From contig CM059199.1 of NCBI GenBank assembly GCA_030323885.1, forward strand, positions 39,440,590-39,504,589: 64,000 nucleotides of DNA, written 5' to 3'. Of this stretch, positions 32,336 to 43,223 are shown piece by piece. The translations under genes were made by a program, and so were the position numbers. The DNA comes from Branchipolynoe longqiensis. Taxonomy: Eukaryota; Annelida; Polychaeta; Phyllodocida; Polynoidae. The stretch's first letter is position 1. The number at the start of each line of letters is the position of its first letter. The notes under the pieces were generated by a model. It was given only the letters and a program-made list of their open reading frames with translations, did no database searches and was not told where the DNA came from.

Positions 32336-33106
32336 ACATACACCTTAGTGGACGTAGTTGAACGTAGGTGAATGGAGTGGAGGCTAACGTGGATAAAACG
32401 TGGTGTAAGTACGTTAAACTATGTTGAAATACTTTAAGGCATGGCAGGTTTTGGTGCGGATAAACACTTTACGGTATGGATACATACATTATGGTATGGA
32501 TAAATATGTTATGGTATGGATTCTGGTACATTCAACTAAGTTCAACTACATTCAACTACGTTCAACTATGTTCAACTCCGTTCAACTCCGTTCAACTACG
32601 TTCAACTACGTTCAACTACATTCAACTATGTTCGACTACATTCAACCACGTTCACCTATGTTAGCCTCCACTACGTTCACTTACATCCACTAATGGATAT
32701 GTGAGCCGGGCTTCGTCCATGTATGCTAGAGTATGCTAGAGCACGCTAGAGTATGCTAGAGCATGCTAGAATATGCTAGAGCATGCTAGAGTAACCTAGA
32801 TCATGCGAGAGTACGCTAGAGCACGCTAGGGCACGCTAGTTCACGCTAGAGCACGCTAGAGCACGCTAGAGCATGCTAGAGCACGCTAGAGCACGCTACC
32901 ATCAAGGATGCAAATTCAGCCTATAACGTGACGCTCTTTTGAACATTTCCAAATATTAAATTGGAACTCACACCCCACTCACATTATTACCAAGGATAAG
33001 TATGGATGCTGGTACGTTCAACTACGTTCAACTACGTTCAACTACGTTCAACTACGTTAGCCTCCACTTCATTCAACTATGGCCACTAAAGTGTATGTGA
33101 CCGGGC
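32336..33106. mobile_element. Foldback element FB-A5, ACGTTCAACT words, with an internal 10-bp array
   Basis: The left tip GCCCCGGTGACATACACCTT and the right tip, reverse complemented, AGGCCCGGTCACATACACTT pair. The arms are GTTCAACTACGTTCAACT repeats. A second copy of the right tip (GGATATGTGAGCCGGGCTTC) lies at 32693-32712. From about 32722 to 32898 a GCACGCTAGA/GCATGCTAGA 10-bp array is present. This suggests one element inside or beside another of the same type. Confidence 0.8.
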
Positions 33107-33815
33107 CTTTAGACAGAGTGAAAATGGTCAGTATTGACATCATGGTCATGAGAGCACAGTTTAGGTTGGGTGGCCATGTAGTCCGTATTGGATGAGTATA
33201 GGATGCCAAAAGCGCTCTTCTACTGTGAACATGTAAATGGCTGCAGAAATCAAGGTGGTTAGAAGAAGGACTGCCTTAACTTAAATACAACCTGAAGAAA
33301 TGGAACTGGGAAATAGTGGCCAATGACAGGAGTTCATTGCATAACACAATTTGAAACTGATCGTAAATATGCCAAGCTAAGCAAAAGCGTCAGCAGAGAA
33401 AGGATATTTTCCTTCACTGACCAGGCTCCCTGATTGCAGCTACGCACACATGTCCAATGTGCCACCAAACATTCCGAGTTCAGATTAGACTCATTGGGCA
33501 TCAATAAGTTCACAACAAATGATGAGTTCCTGTCTTTGTCACCGATTGACAACCAAGAGAGTCTTCTCATATGAGTTCTTTTCAGACCGCAACAATCCTC
33601 ATATTATGTGTTCCATAAGTTGTTATGCGAATAGAATCGGTGACATGATTTAGTGCATATGTATGGTATTACCAACTCGTAAATATCGCTGATTGTGTGG
33701 ATTTTGTATTGCAAACGCCTACATCATCTCATTCAGTGAGTAATACCAGCTGCTCTCTCTCTCTCTGCGCAGAACTGATGACAATGGAGTACTTTTATCA
33801 GTATAATTCGTATTG
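33107..33815. other. Unassigned stretch
   Basis: No feature recognised; a minus-strand frame of 78 codons at 33334-33570 has no known domain. Confidence 0.4.
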
Positions 33816-34141
33816 AACAGTAACTGGAGATTAATAGTAACAATAATACAAAAAATAAGGCACAATACACCTCCCACATACATATCATTTTCTTGTTCTT
33901 GAATGTAACCATTCAGGATTGTCAACCAAAATGTCAACCTCATCCGAAGTACATTGTATTGCACCCACTTCTCTGGCAAACAGTAACTGGAGATTAATAG
34001 TAACAATAATACAAAAAATAAAGCACAATACACCTCCCACATACATATCATTTTCTTGTTCTTGAATGTAACCATTCAGGATTGTCAACCAAAATGTCAA
34101 CCTCATCCGAAGTACATTTTATTGCACCCACTTCTCTGGCA
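33816..34141. repeat. Tandem duplication, 2 x 163 bp
   Basis: Copy 1 is 33816-33978 and copy 2 is 33979-34141, differing at only a few positions (for example ATAAGGCAC against ATAAAGCAC). The overlapping minus-strand frame of 118 codons spans the duplication and is not recognisable. Confidence 0.92.
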
Positions 34142-34208
34142 AAAAACAACAAGATCAGGAATTACCTTCTATTTTCGATGACATCGCTTGAGGTTTGCAA
34201 ATTGTAAC

Positions 34209-34900
34209 TTAAAGTCACATAGGCTGATAAAATAAGATTGTTCTAAACCAAAAGACTTATCTGGATTTGATTCAATATATTCAACTTAGATATGGGAGCA
34301 CGTATTGGGCATTTCATGTTGCATAGACAGTTTGGTTGGTTGTTGGGAGTTTTACGTCCTGGTAACATTTGGGGTCATATTAGGACGAGTATCGAGTTGT
34401 GACCATGTTCACTCATGGCAACTATATAGTGCTATCCAACTGCGGAAATCAGGGAATCAGCAGCATGATCCAATATCCCAGTCAGTCACATTATCCTGAC
34501 CCTGAGCTAACCAGCCCCTTGCCCTATCCTATTAATGCTGAGTGCAAAGCTAGGAAGCGCTAAGTATCAATTTTGTACGTAATTGTTTTGACTCGACCAG
34601 GAATTGAACATCCAATCTCCCGCATCGGATGCATGCGCTTTACCGACTCAGTCACCGTACCCAGTGCCACAGAAAGCAGTAAAATAAATAGTACCGATCA
34701 TGCTGAAGGCTATGATTCATAGGATTGCAGTGTACAAAAGAAGATTTTAAATTGGCAAGTCTTCACTTCGAATTATCTGCAATTTTAACCCTTTGAAATA
34801 AAATTAACTTCACATTAAAACATGTTATTTCGCCAACGGCTTATAACCCTCAAAATAATGTGACAGTAATTCAAAGGGTTTTGATTGTGCAACTTTGAGT
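34209..34900. mobile_element. MITE M1, diverged, split by a SINE
   Basis: Left end TTAAAGTCACATAGGCTGATA; right end GGTTTTGATTGTGCAACTTTG. The interior is interrupted at about 34319 and resumes near 34680. Confidence 0.7.
34320..34672 (-). repeat. SINE type D inside MITE M1
   Basis: Tail TTGTTGGGAGTTTTACGTCC, body, and a head with TCTCCCGCATCGGATGCATG and ACCGACTCAGTCACCG, which is the D-type head. Confidence 0.85.
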
Positions 34901-35189
34901 AGTAAGGGTGGTTTTATGCTGTTTTACTCAGAGCAGACATAAATAAAACTCACTTCAGCCACAGTTTCTTAGAGGCAGTCTCTATTGTTGGCCGTCAGAA
35001 AAGAGTGCATTGATTTTCCTCTGCCATGTATTATCAGTTCGGATGATTAATCAGGCATTGGGTGTAAAGCCAGGCATACACCTAGCGACGATAATGCAGT
35101 GCTCATAGGATTAACCACGTCGTGTACTAGTAGTGGTGGTGGGTTCGCTCCTATTCGGAGTCAAATGTAAATTAGTAAATTGATCCTTG
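34901..35189. other. Unassigned stretch
   Basis: No feature recognised. Confidence 0.4.
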
Positions 35190-35325
35190 TTATGTGGGGA
35201 GATGAACATGGGAAACATTGTACCTAGAGAGGGAATCGCACCCCACTTCTTGCCATTATGGGGATAGCTTGCTAACCATTACACTAGTTAGGTTATCTGA
35301 TGCAATAATCCTATCCACACCCACA
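35190..35325 (-). repeat. SINE type B fragment
   Basis: AACATGGGAAACATTGTACC, CTTGCCATTATGG and CTAACCATTACACTAGTTAG match the type B head, reversed. It breaks off at the foldback element. Confidence 0.65.
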
Positions 35326-36310
35326 TGTCCCGTTCACACACGCAACTTAAATCGCCTCAACTAGTTTGCCTCATCTAAGTCGCTTCAAAACACAGGTGTG
35401 AACACGCAGCTGAGGGGAATTAGGGCCTAGTCGACTCAAGTAGTTTGCCTCCTGTAAACCGCTTCGCAAGGTGGATTATATTATTATTATTTTATTATTA
35501 TCCTCTTCTTTGATGCAGGCTTGTGGTAGCCTATACAAAGCTTGTAGCTCTCAGCTCTAATGGTATGCAGCCTCGAAATCATACAGGAATGTTTCTCTGG
35601 CCCAGGCCCTGTCCAGCGCATTTTTGAATTGATTCATGATAGCTGCTTCCACCGCTTCTCCCGGTAGCTCATTCAACATGTTTATCACTCGCTGTGAAAA
35701 GAAGGCCCCTCTGAGTAAGCTGTTGTACCTTGGCTTGAAAAGCTTCTTGGAGTGACCTCTGGTATTGCTTCCCTGTATGAATAGCAAGGCCTCATCCACA
35801 TTATACTCAGCATTCAGGAACTTCCATGTGTTGATCATGTCCCCACAAAATCTTCTGTATGTGAGGCTTGGGAACTTGAGTCTCCTTCAACTTATCAAAC
35901 GCGCCCTGCTGTTCGGCCTGCCAGTGCCACGCCACGTCCTATGAGGTGACTTAGCGTGAGTCGGCCTAAGTTGGGTGTGTGAACACAAGTGGTTTAGTTG
36001 GCTTAAGCACATCACTGTTGATGTATATATGAATGTATGTATGCATGTGTGTATGTGTGAATATGTGTATGTATGTTTGTATGTATGTTTGTATGTATGT
36101 TTGTATGTATGTATGCTCGTATGCATGTTTGTATATATGTTTGTATGTATGCATATGTATGTATGTACTTATGTATGTACATATGTATGAAACTACATAG
36201 GGCCTACTGGTGGTCGATCTAAGTATGTGAACACGACACACTTTCACAACTCGGTATGTGTGAATGCGTTGCTGGTTCAACTCATCTAGTTCGCCTCATC
36301 TAAGTAGGCC
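35326..36310. mobile_element. Foldback element FB-B3 carrying a LINE fragment and a GTAT tract
   Basis: The left part starts GTCCCGTTCACACACGCAAC and has arms of AATCGCCTCAACTAG and TTTGCCTC words. The right part (35935-36310) has GGTGTGTGAACACAAG and AACTCATCTAGTTCGCCTCA. A LINE piece sits at 35478-35900, and a GTATGTATGTTTGTATGT microsatellite at 36025-36190. The right boundary is unclear. Confidence 0.65.
35478..35900 (-). pseudogene. LINE reverse-transcriptase C-terminal fragment
   Basis: On the minus strand the frame reads LTYRRFCGDMINTWKFLN, GSNTRGHSKKLFKPRYNS, GAFFSQRVINMLNELP and MNQFKNALDRAW. This is the extreme C-terminal region of CR1/Jockey-like non-LTR retrotransposon polyproteins (N-trRGHskKLfkpr ... 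FfsqRVinlWNaLP ... fKn.LD). The LINE 3' end is followed by an AATAATAATA tail (35482-35506 on the plus strand as ATTATTATT). It differs from the LINE at 6455 and 17148, so at least two LINE families are present. It is 5'-truncated. Confidence 0.85.
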
Positions 36311-36384
36311 TAACGTTGTACGATTAAACATGGCTTATGAGGTTACTGCAAGTAAGTGCAGACTGCTACATACTTATAATTATC

Positions 36385-36525
36385 CTTCCTGCTCGATGAA
36401 CTTTGTTAGGATAAGGCAACGACTGGATGGGTGATTATCATGATAATGTAGCTGAGTGGGATATTGCAATGAGACGGTCCTTTAAAACCGGCATGAATGT
36501 GCACAGTAAATGAGAAGTACAGGAT
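36385..36525 (+). repeat. SINE type A body, diverged
   Basis: GTTAGGATAAGGCAACGACTGG, CTGAGTGGGATATTG and ATGAATGTGCACAGTAAATG fit the A body with many changes. Confidence 0.55.
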
Positions 36526-37239
36526 GAAGGAGAATAGGTTCGGAATAATAACTAAGGCTACACAATCTCTCCCCTGGCGGAGCCTTCTGGTATTAATAGA
36601 TGTCGTAAGAATATTACAGTTAAACTAGACTTACCTGTAAGTTGACGTATTACTTAGATTCTTGCGAATCTATCTAATACGAAGGCGAGGATCAGGGGCC
36701 CTCCCACCCACGCCATATAGTTCGGTGTTATAGAGATAACAAATTTTAAAAATTTGCAGTGTGGGAGCAAATATGGAGCACCGAATTGTATGGTAGTGGG
36801 ATAAATGGGGGGTTTATTAGCTTAGTTATTTTTCCTCACACTACGAATGCTGACTGGGATCGACTAGCGCGGACTACTTGTACCTCTCTCAACTAGTTCA
36901 CACTAGTCGAGTTATCCTGGATATACAATATCCAGGATGTTGCGTATGGTATCCATATTGATATAACCTTAAATGTTGTTAGGAGATCAGTCACAAGAAG
37001 TAACCAAAAAGCCGGAGCCAAAGTCCCATAAAGCTAACCTGCAATAATGTGAAGTCTCTCCTGAATAAAACTATCTTGTCTGTGTCATTCCGTTGCTGAT
37101 ATACTCCCTCAAATATTGCCCGCTTGAGTTTGTTATTGGTGACTATGTTAAATTTGGTCAATAATCCAGATGGACAAAATGAGCGATTCTTCACTGTGGA
37201 TTCTGAGCTTTCTATATCTGAGTGGGTTAAATTCAATTA
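36526..37239. other. Unassigned stretch with a short hairpin
   Basis: At 36655-36672 AGATTC, TTGC, GAATCT forms a short hairpin beside CTTACCTGTAAG, another palindrome. A minus-strand frame of 81 codons at 36991-37236 has no known domain. Confidence 0.35.
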
Positions 37240-37560
37240 ATTTCACTCAGTTTCAAGAAAGGAAGGCAGGGCATGCGCAAAACGCAACCAGTCCACCATG
37301 ATTTCAGGGTAAGAATGAAGGTTCTGTGAGAGTCCTTCGGGACATGCCCCCACCATGTGGCATGTTTCGACAAGTCACGTGACCGTCCGAGAAAACACCA
37401 TATATGGTGAATCCGTGGTGGTCCGATACCTACATTCACCCTCCCTCAAGGGATGTGCACTGCACCAACGACTGACTTGCAATTGCTAACTGATCTAATA
37501 AAGTCTTGGTCACTGCCTTCTGTCACTAGACGCTGTCTTATTTTGAAATGACCAAACAAA
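37240..37560 (+). other. Possible LTR-like or promoter/polyA-like sequence
   Basis: Contains GTCACGTGAC, a CATATATGG TATA-like word near 37398 and AATAAAG at 37497. The order would suit an LTR or small transcription unit, but no second copy or coding region is visible. Confidence 0.25.
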
Positions 37561-37570
37561 TTGTCTAATT

Positions 37571-37877
37571 GGCGTTCTCTGTGGCGGAGTGGTTAGAGTG
37601 TCTGACTTTTTTCTAGGTCAGACTCCTAATCTGAGGGTCGGCTGTTCGATTCCCCGTGCCCCCAGCTCTGCCAATTTGGATTTGCACTGCTGTGTATAAC
37701 GTACAGCGTCATCAAAGGCTGGTTGCTCTCTATGTGGTGTGGTAGGTTAAAAATCCCTTGGGTCGGTAAAAGTGTAGGCTCAGGCTTTCTATCAACCAGC
37801 AGTGGAATGAGGAAGACCAGTCGTCTATGACTGAAATTTCCCCTGCTTAAACAACTAATGGACCACACAAAAAAAGA
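37571..37877 (+). repeat. SINE type C
   Basis: A Leu/Ser-tRNA-like head (GGCGTTCTCTGTGGCGGAGT, GGTTAGAGTGTCTGAC, long variable arm, TTCGATTCCCCG), then CAGCTCTGCCAATTTGG, CTTGGGTCGGTAAAAGTGTA, and the tail AGCAGTGGAATGAGGAAGAC to CTTAAACAACTAATGG. The tail is shared with type A2. Confidence 0.9.
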
Positions 37878-37985
37878 AGAAACATTCGAGGTCCATACCC
37901 CGATAGGTTTGACTTTGTGCAATATTCTGAGACTAAATATATTCAGTTGATCGTTATAATCTACCACACCTTAGTTTGAAGGAAC

Positions 37986-38336
37986 TTAAATCGGCATAGT
38001 CCGATGAAATATCCAATTTTCAAAACAAAACCAATTATCTAGATTTGATTTTACACATCTAACTTAGATACTGATGCATGTATTAAGCATTTGGTTTTGC
38101 GTAGAAGGCAATACTGAGTCAATTTAACAGAACCTGTTACTGCAGAAGTCTATGGTGTCAGAGTTTTGGCAAGTTTGCCCAAACTAATTTTCAATGTTTG
38201 CACTCAGAATATCTCCAAAGTTTACCATTTAAAATAAAAGTAACCTTAAGCTAATGTAAAGTAGCTAGTAGTGATCAAACTAATACATTTATCTCAGAAC
38301 AAATACAGACATTCTAAACCATCAGACTATGCCATA
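37986..38336. mobile_element. MITE M1, uninterrupted copy
   Basis: TTAAATCGGCATAGTCCGATG at the left; CCATCAGACTATGCCATAAAA at the right. About 350 bp, with all hallmark interior words. Confidence 0.85.
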
Positions 38337-38457
38337 AAACAACAATTATTAGACGTCCAATGGCTGATGCAAAAATCAATGTCCTCTAGAGGCGTCGTTA
38401 AATAAAACTAACTTGTTGAAGCAACTCTTATTTTAAATGGCTAACTTTATAGATATA

Positions 38458-38742
38458 CCAGTGGCCGAATCGGTAGAAAGCGGAAGATTAGGAGTTTGAT
38501 TCCCAGTCGAGTTAAACGATGATTTACTAAATTGATACTTGCCACCTCCTAGCCAGGCACTCTACATTATTAGCATTGGGCAAGGACTGGTTAGCTCAGT
38601 GTGAGAATAATGTGACTGAGTGGGATATCAGGTCATAGTACCAGCAGGCTGGTCTCCCAATCGGGCAGCATTATAAAGTCGTCATGAGTGCACACTGTTA
38701 CAAATCGGTACTCGTCCTGATATGATCTTAGATGTAGGAACG
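38458..38742 (+). repeat. SINE type D
   Basis: Head CAGTGGCCGAATCGGTAGAA with GGAGTTTGATTCCC, then the A body and tail to GATATGATCTTAGATG. Confidence 0.85.
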
Positions 38743-38767
38743 GTTTTTCCTTACTTAATAACTCCAT

Positions 38768-39006
38768 TGGTGTTCTCTGTGGCGGAGTGGTTACAGTGTC
38801 TGACATTTTTCTAGGTCGGACTCCTAATCTGAAGGTTGGTGCTTCGAATCCCCGTGCCACCACCTCTGCCAATTTCGATTTCCACCGCTGTGTATAACTT
38901 ACAGCGAGATCAAAGGCCAGTTGCTCTCATACCATGTCTATGCGGTGTGGGAGGTAAAAAATCCCTTGGGTCGGTAAAAGTGTAGGCTCGGGCTTTCTAT
39001 CGACAA
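38768..39006 (+). repeat. SINE type C, 3'-truncated
   Basis: GGTGTTCTCTGTGGCGGAGT through CTTGGGTCGGTAAAAGTGTA to CTTTCTATCGAC, lacking the shared tail. Confidence 0.88.
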
Positions 39007-39238
39007 ACTGTCTAATGGTGAAAACAAGTCTATTCAGACTTATCCATGATCGGCACTATAAATCTTCAAGAACCTGTGGTCCCATCCTCGGCAGTTCTTT
39101 ATTTTTAGCACAGCACCATTGATTATCTAGGACTGCAGGTAAAGGTGAAACTTCTCCATGACCATATCCACCTGACTGCACTGGTTCAACCCTGCCGGTC
39201 TGCACCGATCGGTAGCAACTGATTAACTTCATCAACAC

Positions 39239-39475
39239 CAGACGGGATGGCTGAATGAGTTAGAGCCTCCATATCCTGTGTTGGTACATCGTGGGATCGT
39301 GGATTCGAACCCTGGTTGAGTCAAACCAATGACTTAAAAATTTATACTTGTTGCTTCCTAGCCTGGCGCTTGGCATTCTTAGGATAGGGCAGGGAGCAGT
39401 GGAATGAGGAAAACCAATCGTCCGTGATTGAAATTTCCCCTGCTTAATCAAATAATGTACAAAAAACACCAACAA
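39239..39475 (+). repeat. SINE type A2 (A head and body, C tail), full length
   Basis: Head GACGGGATGGCTGAATGAGT, TTCGAACCCTGG, A body to GGATAGGGCAGGG, then directly the C tail AGCAGTGGAATGAGGAAAAC to CCTGCTTAATCAAATAATG. This is the cleanest example of the head/tail combination. Confidence 0.9.
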
Positions 39476-39485
39476 AAACACAACA

Positions 39486-39561
39486 TGATGGCCAAATCGG
39501 TAGAGCCCAGGCGCCCCGTCCGGAAGGTCGGGAGTTTTATTCCCGGTAAAGTCAAACCAAT
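39486..39561 (+). repeat. SINE type D head, left half of a split copy
   Basis: GATGGCCAAATCGGTAGAGC, GGTCGGGAGTTTTATTCCCG and GTCAAACCAAT, then interrupted. The body resumes at about 43706. Confidence 0.8.
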
Positions 39562-39760
39562 TGTAAAGTCCAATGCTCGAATCTGTGGCTGTGTAGGCAA
39601 GCTATGGTGAAATCAATACAGACAAAGAGAAAGGAAGAGTATAAAGGGTAAAGAAGAAGAGAGAGTCAAGTCCTCTGGTTTATTATTTACATGGTTACAT
39701 GGGTTCATTGTAGAGTATCACCCCACTCCTTTCCCTCAATGGGAAACAAGCATGGTTGGC
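39562..39760 (-). repeat. LTR of the gypsy-type element (3' LTR in its orientation)
   Basis: Shares TATGGTGAAATCAATAC, GACAAAGAGAAAGGAAGAGT, GGTTACATGGGTTCATTGTA and AATGGGAAACAAGCA with 43224-43415. On the minus strand it ends with CA. Left-edge similarity (TGTAAAGTCC against TGTCAAATCC) sets the boundary. Confidence 0.8.
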
Positions 39761-39997
39761 CCGACATGGATGTAGATGACAATGTCTATACAACTCCATC
39801 CATGTTTGTACCATTTCTTCATTTTATACAAATCTTCCAGCCTGAAATGTAAGTAGAAGCATCAGTAAGCAAAAGTTTCAGTAATCTAATGCTACTGTGG
39901 ACTCTATCCCATCTTCAACATGCCTGTAACTCCATTGAATTAGTAATGTTTATTAGAGGTGCAACTTACGTTACTACATGCAAACTATGGCGCAAGT

Positions 39998-40510
39998 TTA
40001 CTTAGGAACATACACCTTTCTTATGACTAAACCTCGTAAACCTTGTCGATCAGTTTGAAAGCTGTTGAGTTGCATTATTTTTAGTTCACGCTTCATATTA
40101 GCGCAACGGTTATGTATGGTGCAATCATTCACAATTAGTGGCGCCAAACAAAGATTTTTACCATCTGGCAGAGCCGAAGCACCCCACCATCTGTGCTGCC
40201 ATTGATCACTCCGTGGCATTCTATGCTGTGATTGGTCAAATCTGTGGATTACAGTACAAATAGCAACAAATGGTTCTGTTCTCTGTGTCTGCTGGTGCAT
40301 AAATGCTCCAGTACCAATATCATGAGAATGTATTACTTTAGGTTTTTGTTTTGTTTTATCAACCAAAAATACATTAGTTTGTTTATCCTGGCTAGAAATA
40401 ATTGGATCGAATGGCAAAGGTTGCCTATTACCTTTTAACCTCTCCGTACAAGTTAATCTAGGTGTCAAATCATCCCAATTAATTTTCGAATCAACTATTT
40501 GAACCTTTTC
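39998..40510 (-). pseudogene. Probable pol C-terminal and downstream remnant
   Basis: This frame is in phase with the preceding pol ORF, separated by one TGA codon. Just after the stop it reads EKVQIVDSKINWDDL, and together with the segment before it (YIVVRAQGSVVTM ... KNDRKMV) resembles the C-terminal end of gypsy integrases, where a short beta-rich domain precedes a variable tail. The remaining 150 codons are open but match no domain I know. Inference from pattern only. Confidence 0.45.
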
Positions 40511-41005
40511 TCAATTAACCATTTTTCGATCATTCTTCGGCCCTCCCATGGTCACTACAGAACCCTGTGCTCTAACTACAATGTATCCTGGCACTATTCT
40601 GACTGGTGAAGCCCAAGGACTACAACTTGCCCCTATAATGTCATCTTCAAGCATTCTATCTAACTCTTTTTCCACAAGATGTCTTTTACTCAATGGTATC
40701 CTATGAGGTCTCTGATTAACAGGATATGCACAACCGGTATCGATATGCATTTCTACAACCTTAGTAGCTTTGAGTTTGACATCAGATTCAGGAAATGAAG
40801 AAGGAAATTGTATCTTTGAATCGTCCAATTCCAGAACTATCCCTGCAATTCCTCTATTTATAGTTTCTAAACCTATCCACTGATGTAGAATATCACACAA
40901 GGAAACAAATTTATCTCTATAACTAATTTCAGCTGCACAAATTTCCATTATATCTGTACCCATGAGCATATCAAAGCTCAGTGAATCTACTAGAAAGAAA
41001 GACAT
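40511..41005 (-). pseudogene. Protease C-terminus, RT start and fused integrase-like end
   Basis: The N-terminal part SFFLVDSLSFDMLMGTDI fits the C-terminal strand of a retropepsin (hydrophobic run then LLGxD). Then comes a linker. PVNQRPHRIPLSKRHLVEKE, LDRMLEDDIIGASCSPWASP and VRIV fit the start of Ty3/gypsy reverse transcriptase (R.P ... v..el..ml...iI..S.SPwaSPv.iV). The expected KKDG and CVDYR motifs, the catalytic YxDD and all of RNase H do not follow. Instead the frame jumps to an integrase-C-terminus-like segment. The element cannot be autonomous. Confidence 0.75.
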
Positions 41006-41013
41006 AGTGTATC

Positions 41014-41214
41014 TTAAAGAGAAATAAATGCTATACCTACAATAGGAATTAGATATCCTGACACAGATCTCAATCTACTACCCAGATACAATTGCCCATC
41101 AGATACACCAATGTCAATTAAAGATTGAAAAGCTGACAAATGTATCAAACTCTTAGCCACACCTAAGTCTACAAGACCAGATAAATTAAATCCGTCAAAT
41201 TCAATATTAATCAA
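41014..41214 (-). pseudogene. Retropepsin-like protease fragment
   Basis: GLVDLGVAKSLIHLSAF is in the position of the aspartic protease active site (normally D-T/S-G-A). Here it reads DLG, so the catalytic motif is altered. The frame shifts by one relative to the following pol ORF, another sign of decay. Confidence 0.7.
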
Positions 41215-41285
41215 AGGATGTGCATCAAGTGGGCTTTCTAGTTTCCTGATGGTGTATTACCGCTCATGTTAACGTTACTCGAAAG

Positions 41286-42687
41286 TTATTTTATTTTATA
41301 TGGACAATCGCGCATCATGTGTGCTTCATTACATAAATAACAACATATTGTATGCCTTGGCGTAGTACTATGCTTTCTTTGCCTCAAAGCATTGCTTTTC
41401 TGCGACTGCGGATATGCGTGAGTCATACCTACAGGTAATGTCTGCGTCTGCGCAACGGGTGAACAATTTCCATTGCTCCCCTGCTGTTGCAATGACAGTG
41501 CATGCCCCACCGTGTGCTGTGTGACTGGAGTGTGCCTAATTACAGCGGCATTTTCTGTCCCGACCGACTGGCCTAGGTTACATTGCGGCAATCCCCCATA
41601 TACGTCTTTGTTGTAAGAACTGACATGAGAAGGTGTCGCAGCATTCACAGTGTGAATTGCTGAATGCTCAGAAACACCACTGCCTAACGATAAATTGCCT
41701 ATGCACTTCCTAAGAGATTTTATCTCACCTTGAATCGTCATCAGGACCTGACTATCTGAACCAGAGGATTTAGAACCTCTGTGAGAAGAGAAAGACTTGG
41801 AAAAATACCAAGAAGTACCATTTAGACTATCCATTTGCTCACAAATAGCTATATTACCAAGATGTGATTGAGCACGTCTATGCTGCCTAATAACAGACCT
41901 ATCACTGAGAATAGACATTTTGAAGGCTTATTTAAGAGTATTTGGTCGGTTTGTTTCCACATCCCACATGGTATTATCATCAAGCAAGGAGTCGAGAAAT
42001 CTCGAAAGGAGTATATCAAAGGTTTCAATGCCAAAAACTGCAGTTGGAAGATTCCAATGTTTAGCTGCAGCAGTCTTAAACTGCTGACAGTATGCCGCTA
42101 GTGTTTCCCCTTCTTCTTGCTTCATAGCCATCACTACCCCCTTTAAATGACTACGTTCATCCGCTGTCAAAAGAGTTCATGCTATCACTTTCTTAATTTC
42201 TTTCCAGGACCTAGCAATTTCATGCTGAAAACCAGTGAAAAGAACCTCATGCAGCATTCCTGTTGCATTTGACAAAAGCAAAGCGAATAATGTCTAGGTC
42301 TGAAACATCTGCAAGAGTTTCGATACATTCAATCAAATCGATCCAATTACACAACGCCCCTCTGTCTGACCCATCTAGTAGGGAAACCGACCTGATGTAT
42401 GCTTTTAAAGATCTATTTTGTACCCCTCTCTGCCTCTGCTCAACCTGTCATAGTTTACATGCCTCTCTACATTCTTCTCGATCCTTCCATAATTCTGTCC
42501 TGTCCCTAAGATCAGACAAATGCTCCTCATTTTCCTCTATAAGAATGTCTCGCCTAAGTGCCCTAAATTTAGACCATGCTTCTAATGCTCCTGTTTCAGC
42601 AGAATAATTTCCCAGTGAACGCTGACCTTGAAATCAAGGTTGAAACTCATCACGCAACAGTTCCTCCTTTTCGTGTGTGGGTGGCAT
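41286..42687 (-). pseudogene. gag of the gypsy-type element, broken
   Basis: Starting at ATG 42687 (MPPTHEKEELLRDEFQP), one can follow a gag-like reading through several disruptions: a TGA soon after the start, a TGA within the coiled N-terminal part, a one-base shift near 42280, a TGA at about 42180 and a TAA at 41928. Between them are segments typical of a Retrotrans_gag domain (ALCNWIDLIECIETLAD, GFQHEIARSWKEIKKVIA, GETLAAYCQQFKTAAAKHW). Near the end is a zinc knuckle, CYLCNEAHMMRDC, with three instead of the usual four residues between the second Cys and the His. The order gag, protease, RT fits Ty3/gypsy. Confidence 0.75.
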
Positions 42688-43078
42688 CTTCAAGCTGCTG
42701 TTCTATGCGGTGGTAGAAAAGATTGAGCAGAATTGAATCCAAGTATAGATATGTCTGTAAAGTAGAAGAAATAGTAACAAAAATGGCATTGTGTATTACT
42801 ACGCTCCCTCTGTGTCAAGGTTAAAGAAAAGCCGAAAGTAGTCCCGTAAAAAGAAATATTTTAGTGGCGACAAGAGGTTTCAATCAAGGTGCGTTACAGA
42901 CATACCACCAATAAAGTCTAGCGGGCCCTCTAAAATTGTAGGGCTGTTGGAAATAATCATTGACAAACCAAATTCAGAATAAATTTCAAACTCCCACAGA
43001 GTCGAAAAATGGCAGAAAAAACAATACCTACACAATGCACCAAACAAGCATCGGCCATCAAGTTTCTATCTCTTTAAA

Positions 43079-43223
43079 TCAACACTGTGTGTCAATAAGC
43101 AATGTGGTCACTCCCCGTTGTGTCAATAACCAACGTGGTCACTAACTGGTGTGTCAATAACCGTCATGGTCACCAGTTTTGTCAAATCTAATCCACTACT
43201 CCACTCGTCGTGGTCACCAGTTT
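43079..43223 (-). repeat. Short tandem motifs beside the 5' LTR, possible primer-binding region
   Basis: GTGTCAATAACC and GTGGTCAC words recur about every 35-45 bp. The copy next to the LTR gives ACTGGTGACCACGACG on the minus strand, a sequence that could pair with a tRNA ending in CCA (TGG start). Priming tRNA is not identified. Confidence 0.5.

Noticed and set aside
36625..36700. U1 snRNA-like ACTTACCTG sequence
   Set aside because: Only the first few bases agree and the rest does not follow U1 stem-loops; the similarity comes from a small palindrome.
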